Source of the DNA: Agapanthus africanus
Lineage: Eukaryota; Streptophyta; Magnoliopsida; Asparagales; Amaryllidaceae
Direction of reading: 5' to 3'
DNA: 64,000 bases
Assembly: GCA_030015575.1 (NCBI GenBank)
Contig: CM057346.1
Location: 558,564,315 to 558,628,314 of the forward strand
The notes under the pieces are model-generated. The model searched no databases and was not told the origin of the DNA. It saw nothing but the letters and a program-made list of their open reading frames with translations. Positions 22,768 to 36,600 of this stretch are shown here, one piece after another; positions within the stretch are counted from its first letter, which is position 1; each line of letters starts with the position of its first letter. The position numbers and the translations under genes were made by a program.

Positions 22768-22996
22768 ATAAGATGTGAGAGAACCAACCGAGATAGTTTG
22801 GACATGTGCAACGGAGACTAATTAATGCCGTGAAATTGTAGATGCTGCAGCAACTAAAGGTAAAGATAGGCCTAAACGAACATGGATTGAGGCAATAAAA
22901 AACGATATGTTTATTGTTAATTTGACTGTGGAGACGGCCCTTAATAGAACAAAATGGAAGAGAATGATTAATATGGCCGAACCCAAAAGTTAGGAA
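22768..22996 (+). mobile_element. LINE (L1-type) 3' fragment
   Basis: The translated segment reads as the C-terminal tail of plant LINE reverse transcriptases: an ENQPR-stop-FGHVQRR block (relatives have RWFGHVQRR), then KRTWIEAIKND, ETALNRTKWKRMI and MAEPK. Two in-frame stops and a frame change show decay. The 5' part of the LINE is absent. Confidence 0.75.
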
Positions 22997-23606
22997 TGAA
23001 GGCTTGTTGTTTGTTTTGGGCCTTGTGTTGCACAGCTCTGTGCTTCAAATTAAATAACTATGCCAGAAACCATGATGGTAACCGATCATACATGATGATC
23101 AATGACTATACCGTAGAAAGACGATAGTTATTGTTAAATAATGTTATTATATTAGGAGAAAACGAGGCCTACAGGGACTCTGTTGACCAAAAACTGCAGC
23201 GACCTCTCACATGGGCCAGTGGGGTCTAAGGGCCCAAATGCAAAACAGCTAGCGGGCTTCACTAGCCCATATGAAAGGCCACTGTAGTTTAGACCTGCAG
23301 GTCCCTACATGTCCGGTTCCCTCTTATATTAGAGAAATTATTCCTATAATTGTTATGGTGTTTATATCGCCTTTCTTACTTATTCTCAATTTACACGATT
23401 GTCAAATTTGTTGGGCTAGAAGGAAGGAATTTCTCTCCAAACATATTAGATTGTTGCCATAATTTCCAAAAAAAAAAATACTCGTGAGGTTATATAATAA
23501 ACGCATTGTGAATTAGTTCCATGAACTTTAAGCCACGATTACGATTACTTAGCAACGTTAGATGGTTAGAAGAGCCATAATATTCAGGATGATTTTTAAA
23601 TTTTAT
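22997..23606. other. Downstream flank of the methyltransferase gene
   Basis: This holds the likely 3' UTR of the minus-strand gene that ends at 23607, plus unclassified sequence. A moderately GC-rich patch at 23165-23300 is not recognised. Confidence 0.4.
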
Positions 23607-26600
23607 TTATCTCAATTGTTGAGTTTGTAGCATATACAAGAAGATGCCGCCGGCAACTGAAACATTAAGAGATTCAAACATACCTGCCATTGGAATGCTT
23701 ACAAACTCACATGATGATCGCATGGTTTCGATAGAAAGACCATTTCCCTCACTGCCTAACACTAAGCAAAGAGGCTCATCCGCTAAGGAATCCACAAATT
23801 CTCGAGATAGCATATTACCAGTATCGTTATTATTAGGATGGGCTGCCAAAATCTTCATGTGAAACTTGGTTCTCAAAGAATTCAAATGAGACCAATCGCC
23901 TGAAACAAGAGGAAGCTGAAAGGAAGCTCCTCGTGCAGCTCGCAGAGCTTTCTCATTAAAAGGATCACAGCAGCCACTAAGTAGGAAAACTCCATCCTGT
24001 AGCGAAAATTAAAATTGTTTTAGCTCTTTTTAATGATCAACCATTTTCATTAAGTACAGTATACGAAATAATTCTAAGAAATCAATGATTTTTATTAAAT
24101 TTTGCATAATTAAGTTGTTCGATCGGTTTGAACTAGGAAGGAATTTGCACGTTGACAATTAAATTGGTTAAACAAGCTATTGCTTTTGCATAAATTTCTT
24201 AAAATAGAAGATACTGTAGATAGATGCAAAGGCTAATGGTCACACCACTTGATTTATGTGAATAAATAATAGGTAGGGAAATAAGAATATGGGTTACGGT
24301 GAGTATCAAGGGTCCAAGTCTTACCCATTTGAAAGCCATAGCTGACCTTAACAGTGTCCCAAGATTGCCAGGATCCTGCAATGGATGATTTAGAGGAAAA
24401 ATGATAAATATCAGATTGACTTAAGAAATGGAGCTTGTTAAGCAAAAGGTGCTTGTTAAGCAAAAGGAGATTAAAAGTTAGCATCCCATGATAGGATCCT
24501 TAAGGCCCTAGCTTCAATAGCGTCCTTTAATTACATTTAATCATGTTTTTTCACCAATTACCAAAATCGTGGAATTGTACGCAAAGGAATGGAATAACCA
24601 AGAAACTTATTCCGTTCTTTTCTAGATCACATAGCTGATCCTGGAATGCTAAAAAATAATATTCTATTAGATAATGAGTTGGCCATATTAGTAGCTTTGT
24701 TGAATTAATTTACTGAGCAAAGTAACAACCACTAACCACTCTTAAGAACAGCCGTCAGACACAATTATATACATATCCTATACGGTCTGAGAAAATCAGC
24801 AAAGAATTATTCCTGAATATTCTTTGTGGTCAATTAGTTAAAAAATACAGGAAACTATGGCTACTACCGACAATGCCATATATTCTTGCTGAAGAAATGG
24901 CGGCACAGAGGATATAGATGTGTGTTCGTTTTATATAGCACAGGGACAAGTTTTACTTTCAAGAATCAATTCTGTAAGGATAGATGTGGAATTCAGGAAA
25001 GATCGTATATATTTGGACTTTGTTTGGAAAAACTTAAAAACACAAATATAGAAAAGAAGCAAATGTCACACATAAAATTTCGGTGTTTATGCATCAATTG
25101 TTAGGTGGAATAGCAGCAACACACAGAGACAGCAGTCAGTGCAATTGTTTCATGTAAGCTTGTTCAACGTTAAATCTGGATACTGATCATATTAGTCAAA
25201 TTTTGGACAGGATCATATAAGGCAAATTTTGGATATAGAAAGAAATTTAAAAATAAATCTTGTTCTTTTGGAAAATAATTTATGGCTCTTTGTTAGAAAA
25301 ATTTGCAAATTCCTTGGCATGAACTGGTTACATCCCAATGTCAGGGTGGAATAGGATGAAAAGGTTGAAATACTCATAAGTCATAACCTATTTAATTGCT
25401 AAGGGTACACAGAAATCATGGCTTTCTTCAAGACCTCGCTGGCCACTGTATAAATTTCAATCAGATATATTTAGTGGAATAAATTTTTCCATGCTATATC
25501 TTGTAACAAAAGTAACGGTTACGCGAAATCTTCTAGGACTGGTCCTTGCACAGATTTCACGCAGATACATTTAGTGGGATAAATTCTACCATACTATATC
25601 TTGGAACAAAAGAAATGGTTACTCAGAATCTTCTAGGACAAACAACGATTTAAAACATGATTCCCTTACATTAAACACATCGATTATGAAAATTTACAAT
25701 GCAATGGTCAATAGACTCAATACTCTATGTAGAGGTGTTCATAAACAGCAGAAACAATAGCATACTTGGCTGCAGGAGCTGAAAAACTGCAGCTTTATTG
25801 AAATGCATATGACTATAAATGACACTACTCGCATCCTTCATATTAAGATGGTCAATATCATGATTAATTTCATAAGCTGTGTTTAGTTCATTAGTTGAAG
25901 TTTATGAAGATCGAGATAGTTTTATTAGATGCAACTATTCAAAAACAAGGCTGCCTCTCAAACAAGCAGGCGATAAGTACAGGGAAAGACAAAGAAAGGT
26001 GGGGTGCTGAGAAGAACTACAATTATAATCGTCTCGTTCCTTCATTTGATTATAGACAAGTATACTGTAATGCAGAAAAGACAGCGCACACTATAAATCA
26101 CACTGGTGAAAATAGGGGCGGTAATGGATATTAAGCCTGCAGAGTTGTAAGTTTGGTCAAAGGACTACAACCCTAAATGTCATCTCATCATACAACCAAC
26201 AATATTGTCAAGTATGAGAAATGCCCTCTGATCAACTTATTTGTTTCCACTGTAATTTTGAAATTAATCTTGGCAATAGGGGGTATGGGGCTACTAAAAG
26301 TGTAAATAAATATCAATAACGATTTCAAAAGATGCATATGATTTTTCTTATATATCATCTTTTGGACTTAGGCTCGTCAATTGGAATAGGAGGCCGCTGA
26401 AGCTAGGGACATTACTTGCCGAACAAACAAGCCAGAAGGCGATAGCATCGAAAGGCCAAAGATAGAACTCATTTCTTGCACGAACAAAAATTATTTAAAC
26501 ATATTTCCATGTAATAAATTGATGCAAAGAAAAAACAAAAAAGAAAGCTCCTAAATGATTCAGCAAAAGCAGCTTGCATCCACTGATACATGTAAATAGA

Positions 26601-29600
26601 TACAACATAAACTAATACCTGAATCCCATCAAGCACTAACAATCGGTGAGGAGAGGCTAAGAAACCCCAATGGATCTCTTGTTCTTCTTGATTCACATCC
26701 ATATCATGGAAGCTCCTAGGAATTCTCATCAGGGCAATTCCTTCGGTGGAGTCAATTGATTGCATACCAGAGAGTTTCTTCATCACGTTAGCGCTCACAT
26801 GCACAACATAAGTACATAAATCATCTAATCCTTTAGGACTTGTTACACCTTCTAGAAGAAGTAAACAATCTATTATAGGCGATTCATCATTATGTACTTG
26901 TTGAAACCTGCAAATCTCCCTGCGCATACAAATGTTATAGTTGATTTGTGTGGTATGAATACTTTCGTAGATAGGAAAATCATGAAGCAGCATATCAAAT
27001 TGGAAAATAGAAATTTCTTAGTTTTTAAGAATATTGAACACGAACAATGAACATGGCAATCAGATTGTGGGCAGTATCATTTGGAAAATGAAGCTATAAA
27101 TGCTTCCTGGGTTCAATATTAAATATCAAACTACAAGCACTATAATATGAGAAACTGAACCTTACAACAATATTTTACCCATGAACAACAAAGACAGACC
27201 ACAAACATATAGCCTTAGATTCTTTCTAACAACGTATCTTTAAATGGATCACGCTTTTCCATTGTACACGCCTCTAAAGATTTTATTTCGTTCTAGCTGA
27301 AAGGTTCACCCATTCTTATTTACAATCAAGTTCAATGTGCACCATTTAGGAAGTTATTGAGACATCATATCTGTAGTTATAGCATATTTGAATAGAACTT
27401 TCGAAGGTATGGGGGAAAAGAGTTTTGAGGATATGTGTAATCCTGTTTTCCACCATCAAAGTGGTGGTGGAATTCCATTGTTGTTTGGCTTTATTATGCC
27501 TCTAAGGTGAATGAAACTAACCTGTCCACAATAGCAAACTTTTTGGAGTTGAGGCTGGACCCATGTGTAACCCACCCCTTCCCTAAATAGATAGGGTAGT
27601 GTGCTAGTGTTCCTCTCCTTTCTTGTTTGTTGCCATAAAATGCCCTACCAACTCTTTCCACCCCTTTGGGAGGCAAAAGCAAATATACTTTTTCTAACCA
27701 CCTTTTCTTCATGATTATTTCATTTGTCTTAAGGATTATGGCGGTTTCTTGCTTGGATGAGCTTAAATCACACAAAAAGGTAGCCAATTGGCCTTTATGC
27801 ATATGCTTTTATGGAGAGCCTTTCTCTTACTATAGTTGCCTTATCCAACATTGAGTTGCGCTCTATGGCGGACCTTAATTTCAATAGGGAAAGACTTAGA
27901 TGATAGTGATGACTCGAGACCTTTTCCAGGATGGCAAAATTAGTTTAATCCATCCCTTTGTATTTAGAAACATTTCTTCTTGAAACATTTCTTCTTATCC
28001 TTTCTTTTTATCATTGTTTCTCAAGTTGCTGTTGCGAGCTAACCTCTTATGTGGATGTCGTATTAGCTTTGAAGTGATAGCAATAATATCCTTCAACACA
28101 TTTCTTTTATGGATTCTCTTCATATGGCGCTCCCACTATTAGAATCCATATGCACTCATATAGGCATTTAGATAGCAAGGTTTCGATTTAGAAGCTATAC
28201 TCCTCTGATTTTAATGTCCAATCCAATTCACTATCCTACTTTTATTGCTTTCTATATTGGCAATATTAGTTTTATTCATTCCTTCGTGTTTAGAAACATT
28301 TTTTCTTGAAATATCTGTTCTTTTCCTTCATTTTTTATCATTGTTTCTCATGTTGCTATTGAGAAGTTGACATCTTAGATGGATGTCGTGTTAGCTTTGA
28401 AGAGATAGCAATAATATCCTTCAATACATTTCTTTTATGGACTCTCTCCATAAGGCACTCACACGATTAGAATCAATAAACTCTCACATAAGCATTTAGA
28501 TAGAAAGGTTTTGAGTTAAAATCTATGCTTCTTTGATTTTAATGTACAGATTCCTCCAATTGCAACCTACTTTTATTGCTTTTTATGTTGGCAATTGAGT
28601 TAGATGCCTGCATCCTCTTGAATACACGGCAATTCACTTTAATGAATCCTAATTTACAATTGTAATATACTTGTTCATACCTAAAAACTAAGGGTAAAGC
28701 TCCACGCGATACGTGGGACTTTATGACCGGACTAAATTTCACTTAAAAACCGACCCTTAGAACATTTTGGAAAAATATCATAGAATTTATAATAAATACC
28801 AAAAACTTGTTTAGATGCAAATAAATGGACAAAATTGTAGGTTCTTTTATTTCATTAACATACATTTTATATTTTTAGCTTTCAGTTTAGCATCATAAAA
28901 CAATCACAACAAAAATTAGCATATAATAAAGGAAGTGTGGTATTTGTTTGCAAAAAATTTAAAACCTAAACTTTTGTGGTATTGTATTTTAAAAATGATT
29001 AAGTTATCCTCTACCTTTATCATCATACTAAGTACACTTCTTTGAATTTTCTTAATTTTTTTAGGCTTTAACCACTATCAATCTTTGTACATTAAGAAAG
29101 CTGCATGAAAGGGTAGTGAACTTTAGTGAAGGGCATAACTTCTTCCTAACTACACTTCTGCCATCATTTCAAAACATATCAAGTGGAATTTTGGCATTAT
29201 TGAAATTTGTGTTATCTGTGGAGGGTAATTATGTAAATCGGTTTGTATAGATTTGCTCATGCACATAGGGTCCACTTGCTTATCCTATTGAAAAAATATT
29301 GAATGCGGTCCCTACTTGCTTGGGCATTTACAATGAAACATTGTTGAAATTGAGTGGAACTTTAAAATTTCTGAATTTGTCCTTGATAGTTGACTTTCAA
29401 ACTTGCTATGAAAATTGGACTGTATTGATGTATTTGCAATTAATGAGGCGATGGGGGTAGCTATGGGCAAATAAGGATAAAGTCTGCTCAAGCCTTAAAG
29501 TATCACATGTTTTCGATACGTCTGCCTGCCTTTGAGGCATCACGTGAAGAGCTATTTTGATATTACCAACCACTACCAGAGGTAAAGGCTCTCACCATGC

Positions 29601-32270
29601 GTGGGATTTTTAGAAAGATCGGATTCACTAAAATCCGACCCTTAGCACTTTTTAGATAAATATCATAGAATTTATATTAAATACCAAGAGCTAGCTTAGA
29701 TGCAAATAAATGGACAAAATTATAGGTTCTTTTATTTCATTAACATATATTTTTTGTCTTTAGCCTTTGTTTGTCATACGAACAATCAAAAAAAAAATTA
29801 GCATATAATAAAGGAGGTGTGATATTAATTTGCAAAAATTTTAAAACCTAAATGTTTGTCGTATTAATCAACAATATGTTACATTTATGGTATATGTTTT
29901 CTATTATTCAAAGTTTATAATATTGTATTTTAAAAATGATTAAATAAGTTATCCTCGCCCTTTATCATCACACTAAATATACTTTTTTGAATTTTTCTTA
30001 ACTTCTGTTTTAGGCTTTAGCCATTATCGATAATGGAAGGAAATATCAATATAGCTCTTCAGGTGATACATCAAAGGCAAGAGGGCCCCACCAAAAACAT
30101 GAGATGTTGAGGCTTGAGCATACTTTAATCCTATTTGCCCATAACTACCCTCAATGCTTCATCAAAATTGCAAATATATCAATACAGTCTAATATTCATA
30201 GCAAGTTAAAAACTCAGCTATCAATGACAAATTCAGAAATTTTAAAGTTCAAGTCAAGTTTAACAAATTTTTATTGAAAATGTCTAAGCAAATAGGCACA
30301 TTCTATATTTTCTTTTCAATAGGATGAAACAAGTGGACCCTACGTGCATAAGAAAATCTATACAAACTGATTTACATAATTACATAATTACTTCAGCAGA
30401 TAACTTAAATTTCAATGATACCAACAGTCCATCCGACATGTTTTAAAACGACGGCTTTAGTGTAGTTTGAAGAAGTTTCGTCCTCCATTAAAATTCACTA
30501 CCCTTTCATTCGGCTTTCTCAATGTATAAAGATGGTTAGATTTAGTACTAAAGAAGAATATAAAGTTGTGCATACCGCAATTGTGTTCGCTTGGATAATA
30601 AACTTATTTTGAGAATCTTGTTTATATTTTCACTCATCCTCTAGAGATTCTGTGTGATACGCAGATAATATTTTGTGCATAATACTTATCCAAGTGCCAA
30701 TCGTATTCAACAGTCTTGTACAAAACATTTGGTGATTAAGTATCATTGTGATCAAGAGTTCATTAGTTGTATACTCGATGTTCGATATATTTCTACTGAG
30801 TTTTATGTAGTAGATATTCATCAAATCGCGTTCACCAACTCGCATTTGTAGCCTTCATGTCACACTGTGTGTTGGCAATTAGTTCGACAACCCGTCACAA
30901 CCGGATCTACCCAACTACTTAGGAGGATCTAGGTCAGGTTAGGTGAGGGACCCTGCCCATTGTGGGCGAAGATAAGGGGTGATAGGGCCAGACTAGACAA
31001 TAGGTTAGGGCTGAGTTTATTTTGTTGTATCTTGTTTTACGATCTCTATGCCTATAGATACTATTTTGTGGAGGATAAGGCTTGATGCATGTAGGAAGAC
31101 TATGTGGACGATTTCTCTAATTCCTCTCCCAAATCCGAAGGCTATCGACATGGCGGTGACTGTGCAAACATGGCTTCTCTTTCCGACCATCAAGCAAGTG
31201 TGGCAAACGACAACTTGATTGCAATGGTCTGTGTTCGCTAGTATTCCGCTAAATGCATTACGGTAACGTGTAAGAAAATACGACAATGTGCATGTTCGGT
31301 TTGAACATACGTGTAAATAAACATTTTCTTGACTATCTCTTCTTCTAACTTCGCTTTCAATGAACCACGCCTTCTACATGTAGCCTCCTTCTTAGTGATA
31401 TCTTTCATTAAGCATCATGTTCATGTCATCTTATGTTCTTAGGCATAGTATAGCATGAATTCTCATCCGGCGTTAAGAAGCCATGGTTGCTCCTCAAACC
31501 TTGAAACATCATCTTTGCTACTTCCATGATCATATGCGGAACATCAAGATCGTCATCATGGCATCAACTTAGCCCCAAAAAGGCACCCAAAAAAAACCCA
31601 TCTCTCGAAATTCCTTAAAAAAGGCCCAAGTTCTTTCAAATCAGTATTAACCAAAGCTAAGCATCAACCCTACCAGGCTTATCCGCTCTCCCGTTTCTCC
31701 CTTCAAATTAAAAAAATTTCTACTTGCGACATTTCAAAATCATCATCATCATTCATGTTGATTTCAATATCTTTGTGGATCGCTTACTTACATTGCAACT
31801 TCCAACCCGAGATTTCTATCATATCGTGTAAGATTCTATCTTTCTAAGGAATGTTGCTAGCAATATCATAATCAATTTGATTGATTAAGTTTGACATGCT
31901 ACAAGATGTTAGGGTTTCATTCAAACACCGAAACTCAAATTTGAAACCCTAATCAATACCCAAATGATGAAAGGAATAAAAAGGGGAGGGGATTGGGGGT
32001 TGCTCATACATACATGATGGGGATGAGGCCGACGACGAGAGCGGAGGCGCAGGAGCGGCGATAGGAGGAGCTCTGCCGGAGCTTGACGCAGTGTTTGATC
32101 AATGGGTTCGAAGCGCTCGTTATCTTCTTCACCTTCGTTTCTTCGCCTTGAATCGCCGCCTCCATTCGCAACGATGATTTAATGATGATGTTAGGGTTTT
32201 GAGAAGGATACGAGCAGTTGAAGAGACGAATCGCATGAGGAGCAGCAGCAAATGATGACACCGTCATCAT
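23607..32270 (-). CDS. SpoU/TrmH-family tRNA/rRNA 2'-O-ribose methyltransferase
   Basis: Four exons, 32270-32014, 26919-26619, 24375-24325 and 23996-23607, join exactly in phase with GT-AG borders to give 332 codons and a TAA stop. SPOUT motif 1 is LDGIQDPGNLGTLLRSA across the exon 2-3 junction; motif 2 is CLVLGSEGNGLS at about 280; motif 3 is IPMAGMFESLNVSVAGG at about 301. These build the knotted S-adenosylmethionine site of enzymes that methylate ribose 2'-OH in RNA. ITSASNPLIKHCVKLRQSS near residue 50 matches the N-terminal substrate-binding part of TrmH-like proteins. The first 40 residues are Ser/Ala/Arg-rich and look like an organelle transit peptide. Intron 1 is 5.1 kb and full of repeats. 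The RNA target is unknown. Confidence 0.93.
25445..25640. repeat. Tandem duplication in methyltransferase intron 2
   Basis: Two adjacent copies of about 100 bp share ATATATTTAGTGG/ATACATTTAGTGG, ATACTATATCTTG-like sequence and AATCTTCTAGGAC. The copies differ at several positions. Confidence 0.75.
27930..28595. repeat. About 325-bp tandem duplication in methyltransferase intron 1
   Basis: The blocks 27930-28255 and 28256-28595 match along their length. Shared landmarks are GTGTTTAGAAACATTT-like starts, GGATGTCGT(A/G)TTAGCTTTGAAG, ATAGCAATAATATCCTTCAA and CCTACTTTTATTGCTTT ends. No coding content is supported. Confidence 0.85.
28680..30545. repeat. Complex direct plus inverted repeat in methyltransferase intron 1
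   Basis: Block P (28680-29075) recurs in direct orientation at 29585-30035, sharing GATGCAAATAAATGGACAAA and TTAGCATATAATAAAGGA. The following block (29075-29577) recurs inverted at 30038-30540, sharing GAAAGGGTAGTGAA and TTTGTATAGATTT on one strand. The arrangement is P, Q, P, inverted Q, so about 500-bp arms flank a loop of about 450 bp. Confidence 0.85.
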
Positions 32271-32362
32271 CTTCTTCTTCTTCTTTTTCCGCCCCTTTCG
32301 TCTTCAATTAACGCTTCATTTTGGCTGAACAAACTAATTGTAATTATCTGCTCGCTTTGCTT

Positions 32363-32914
32363 AAATTACACTAAATTACCCTCAACTATCACTGTTTTCC
32401 ACTAAAATACCCTCAACTATCACCGTTCTTCACTAAAATACCTTAAGCAACTTTGATTTTCCACTAAAATACCCTCCATCTCCGTTTCGCCCCAGCAAAG
32501 TAATTTTCCATTTCGCCCCATAAAGTAATTTTTGTTGACTTGGATTTTAATCTTTAAGAAACCAAAATTATCTTACCTAAGTAATGATTTGACACTTCCC
32601 TATTTTCTCTCTCTCCTCCATGGCTCCAATGTCTCTTCTTCTCCGCCTTCTCTCTTCAAATTGCCGCCACGTCCTCTTTTACATCTTCTTCGTTGTCTTT
32701 TCCTTCCAAAATACCACCGTTTTATAGTCATCCCATCCCTGCTCCAGTTGTCCTACCTCATGGAAAAGATATTTAATATAGCGGCAAAAAGGATAAATGA
32801 TATTTTAGTGTAACATAATTAGTTTAGTTTAAAGTATTTTAATGTAATAAAAGTTGTTTATGGTATTTTAGTGGAAAACCAACGATTAGTGAAGGGTATT
32901 TTAGTGCATTTTAC
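32363..32914. mobile_element. MITE-like inverted-repeat element beside the methyltransferase promoter
   Basis: The left end (CACTAAATTACCCTCAACTA, repeats of CACTAAAATACC) is inverted at the right end (GGTATTTTAGTG repeats). Both arms contain two or three copies of the CACTAAAATACC subunit. The ends are fuzzy and no clean target duplication was found. It begins under 100 bp upstream of the start codon at 32270. Confidence 0.65.
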
Positions 32915-33628
32915 CAATAATAATTGGTTTGGTTAAAACAAAGGGAATTTCACCAAAACACCATCAACAAGTTTAAAACGCTAATGTAGGGATTTAACTA
33001 ATTTACTTTTGGGGATTCGAACGAACAAGGTTTTCTCTATTACACTTCAGGGATCCGAATAAGAAAATAAGCATGAACGAAGGATATAATAGATAATTGC
33101 TATTTCTCATGTGCGGACAAAAGGCTTGAGTTTCAATGAATGTAGAAGAGTCCGGACATAAAGTTTGGGTTTCGATGAATGTAGAGTTAGTTCACATGAA
33201 GGTCGTTAGCAAGCTGCATTTAGAGTCGACGACAAATGAAACATGAAACGCCATTTGTAACTCTGTAGTCAGAATGACCACATAACAGACGTTACAAGGT
33301 GACCCAAATAATAACTGATGTTACAAAAGTCTCAAGGTTTTGATATAGTTTCAGGGCTAACGGCATGTGAACATCAAGCCACAAACATCGACTACTGCTT
33401 TGTCTGTTTATTTGTCGATGAAAAATTTGTAATTATACACCTCTGCATTTAGTTTAGGTTTGCCTTTTGGCCAAATGAGTGTTAAACTTCATAACCTGTA
33501 AATTAGCACGCAAACAATGGGAAAGCTTTTATGACTTATATAACACTAATGCCTGCATGCCTATTATTTCTTATTCTGCTACAAATACATAATGTTCCAA
33601 ACAACAAAGTCTGGTCATCACTTGGGAT
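32915..33628. other. Intergenic region between dehydrogenase 3' end and MITE
   Basis: This should contain the 3' UTR of the dehydrogenase gene. A short near-duplicate occurs at 33116-33150 and 33152-33186 (GGACA-AA, GTTTCGATGAATGTAGA-like). No gene is seen. Confidence 0.5.
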
Positions 33629-36600
33629 TTATTTCTGTGATGTTGGCATTGCCAGTGAAACTCCCTGACTTGGCAAATCTTTCCACTGTTGTGTCACCGT
33701 CTTAATCTGAGTGTAAAATTGCACTCCAGCTTTGCCTGCAGTTCGAAAGTTATTTCTTCAACTAGTAAGTAATAGCTCGAAGAGGTACCATGTGAAACAT
33801 TAATTTCATTGATGATCTTACCGTAAAAGTTGAGGTCGCCGGCGAAAGATGCTTTTGAGCCGGTGAATGAGAAGAATGGTAGTGGGACGGGAATTGGAAC
33901 GTTGATTCCGACCTTGAAAAAGTAAAAGCACAGCCTCAAGTCAGAAAAGAATACTGCTACAATTTGACAAATGTAAGAATATGGTAAAATCTTCTTTCTT
34001 TGACAAAGGGGGAGGAGTGTCCGTAATTTATTGCCTTTCATGCTTTCTTGTGTTATATCAACCCACTAAAGCATTCTACATTGTATTTGTATCGTAAATA
34101 TAATCACTTATGGTAAAATATTTTTTGACAATGGGGAAGGGGAAAAGGAGGTGTTAGCATATGAAGGTGGTTTCCTGTCCTGCTTCAGGAAAAAATGGAT
34201 TATTAAAGCTACATAGTTGTAACTTTAATTTATGGGATATTTACCAAAAACCACATGTGGTTTGACCCTTTTAGAGAAAAACCACCATGAAGTATGCAAT
34301 ATTAACGAAAAACCACCCTGCATGGTGGTTTCTTGCTAAAACTATTAAACTATATGGTGTTCTTTGCAAAAAACTATCAAACTAATGGGTGTTTTTTTGT
34401 GAATATTCCAATTTGGGGTAGTTAAAAATAAGGGGTAGAAATGTCATTTTATGATATACTTAATGACATGGTGGTTTTTTGCTAATAGTGCATACTTTGG
34501 GGTGGTTTTTCATTAGAGAAAAAATTACGGGGTGGTTTCTCATAAAAGGGCCAAACCACATGATGGTTTTTGGTAAATATCCATTAATTTATTCCAAAGA
34601 AAATTCTTAGCATTATATCTATACATCGAATGGTTGGTTGGCAACGACGACTTACCTGGCCTGCTTCTATCTCTGTCTGGAATTTTCTTGCAGCTACACC
34701 GGACGTCGTAAATATAGACGCTCCATTACCAAACCTATTTTAACAGTAAAACATGATTTTTTTTAATTAATTAAGCTTACTTAATTGTAAATGATAATCT
34801 TAAATACCATTTCTTGGCAGAAGGAATACCTATTATTATTAACAATCTCAATGGCCTCTTCTAGACTTTCAGCCTGAAGACAATAGAACGCTATCAATAT
34901 TCGAAAGAGAATGAGGAATAGAGTGCAGGCAACACAGCCATACCTCCATGCAGAGCAGAACTGGACCGAAAATCTCCTCCTGTGCGAAATTTGCAAATAA
35001 ATAAATAAATAAATACCATCAGTTTACCGACAAGAATTTGCATGATGACAAAATTTAAAAGAAAATTACTTGGGATGGCTGTGAAAGCCTGCTACTGATA
35101 TTTCAATCTCAAGTATTAGTTTATTTCATCAGGGAAAAAAATAGAATAAATGGAAAGACTAGAAAGGCATGCATACCTTGTAACACTCCATGTCACTTGT
35201 AACTTCAGATAAAATAGTTGGGCCCACAAAATTGCCATCTTTGTAACTTGGAACCTGCAAATGACCAAGAAAATTACAATTTTTCCATATCTTTTAATTA
35301 GTAGCAGGCATGTGTTATGCTCTTGGTAATCCAAGTAATTGATTATGAAATATACTGGAGCAACAAACTAATCTGCAAAGTGGAGCTTTGTTAGGACTAA
35401 TGCACAAATATTAATTTGCTGAACCTGATGGTATTATCATAACTTGGAGGAGCTGTTTATATGACAGAGGTCGGTTTCAGTTTTGTGGCAAATGGGTCTC
35501 GATGCATATAAAGAGAACTATTGTTTTGTAATAACTAATAATCATCGGACAAGAAACAACAGCATCTAACTTAAGCCATAATAAATTGTGTGATCCTGGA
35601 GAATTTTCCCAAATTGTGCCAGTTTAGCAAAATATCTTATATGATACCCTTATTGTGTATTCTGATAGCTGCCCGGAACACTAATAATAATGTTGTATAC
35701 ATCTTAGTTTAGATTAAGGGAAGCTGATAATTAGTTGCTAGTAAAATTCCAAGCAAAGCGAGATCAATAAAGTTACCAAAATGTTTCTCCCATCAAGCAC
35801 AAGCCTGGCACCACTTTCAATGCCACTTTGTATCAATTTGCAGATGCGATCCTTTGCCTAGGCAAAACAGAAGTAGGAGAAATATGTTGTAGACAGTTAA
35901 AGATTGCATCCAGAGGTCAAAAAGTAAAAAAATAAGTACTATGTGGTTTTACCTGTTTGCTAATCACTGGACCAAGGTCCGTCCCAGGCTCAATGCCTGC
36001 ATTTACTTTCAGGGCATTGGCACGTTTAATTAATTCATCCTCCCTGGAAAAAGGACCAGCCATAATAAGAGATTTCATGACTCTCATCAACCAAGAAGCA
36101 AAATGAATTCTTACAATTTTTTTCTTCAAAATTACGGTAATATATTACGGTAGTGGGTTGTTGATCTGTATCCATTTTTTCATTCATATCAGTAACAAAA
36201 TAGCATTGAAAATATTAAATGAACGGTCAACAAGCCTGTACCAGGGCTTTGAGCCACCAACAAAAACAGCTGTACTGAGCGCCATGCACCTTTGCCCTGC
36301 AGCACCAAAACCCGCAGCAACTAGAGCATTTAAAGTTGCTTCGGCACTTGCATCAGGCATGATAATTGCATGGTTTTTTGCACCCATATTTGACTGAAGA
36401 TATATAAATAAACTGGTCTTAGCAAAACATATCAAAGATGCTAACCCGTGTTTGACTTATGTGGAAAATGAATTTAGCAAATATATATAAGATGTTTAAA
36501 GACAGTAGTAGCAAAGAAGTACGCAGGGAAAAGAGAATAAAACATGATACCTTTTGAACTTTAGTTAATAAATGGTTAAATGCAAAATAGGGGGGAAATG

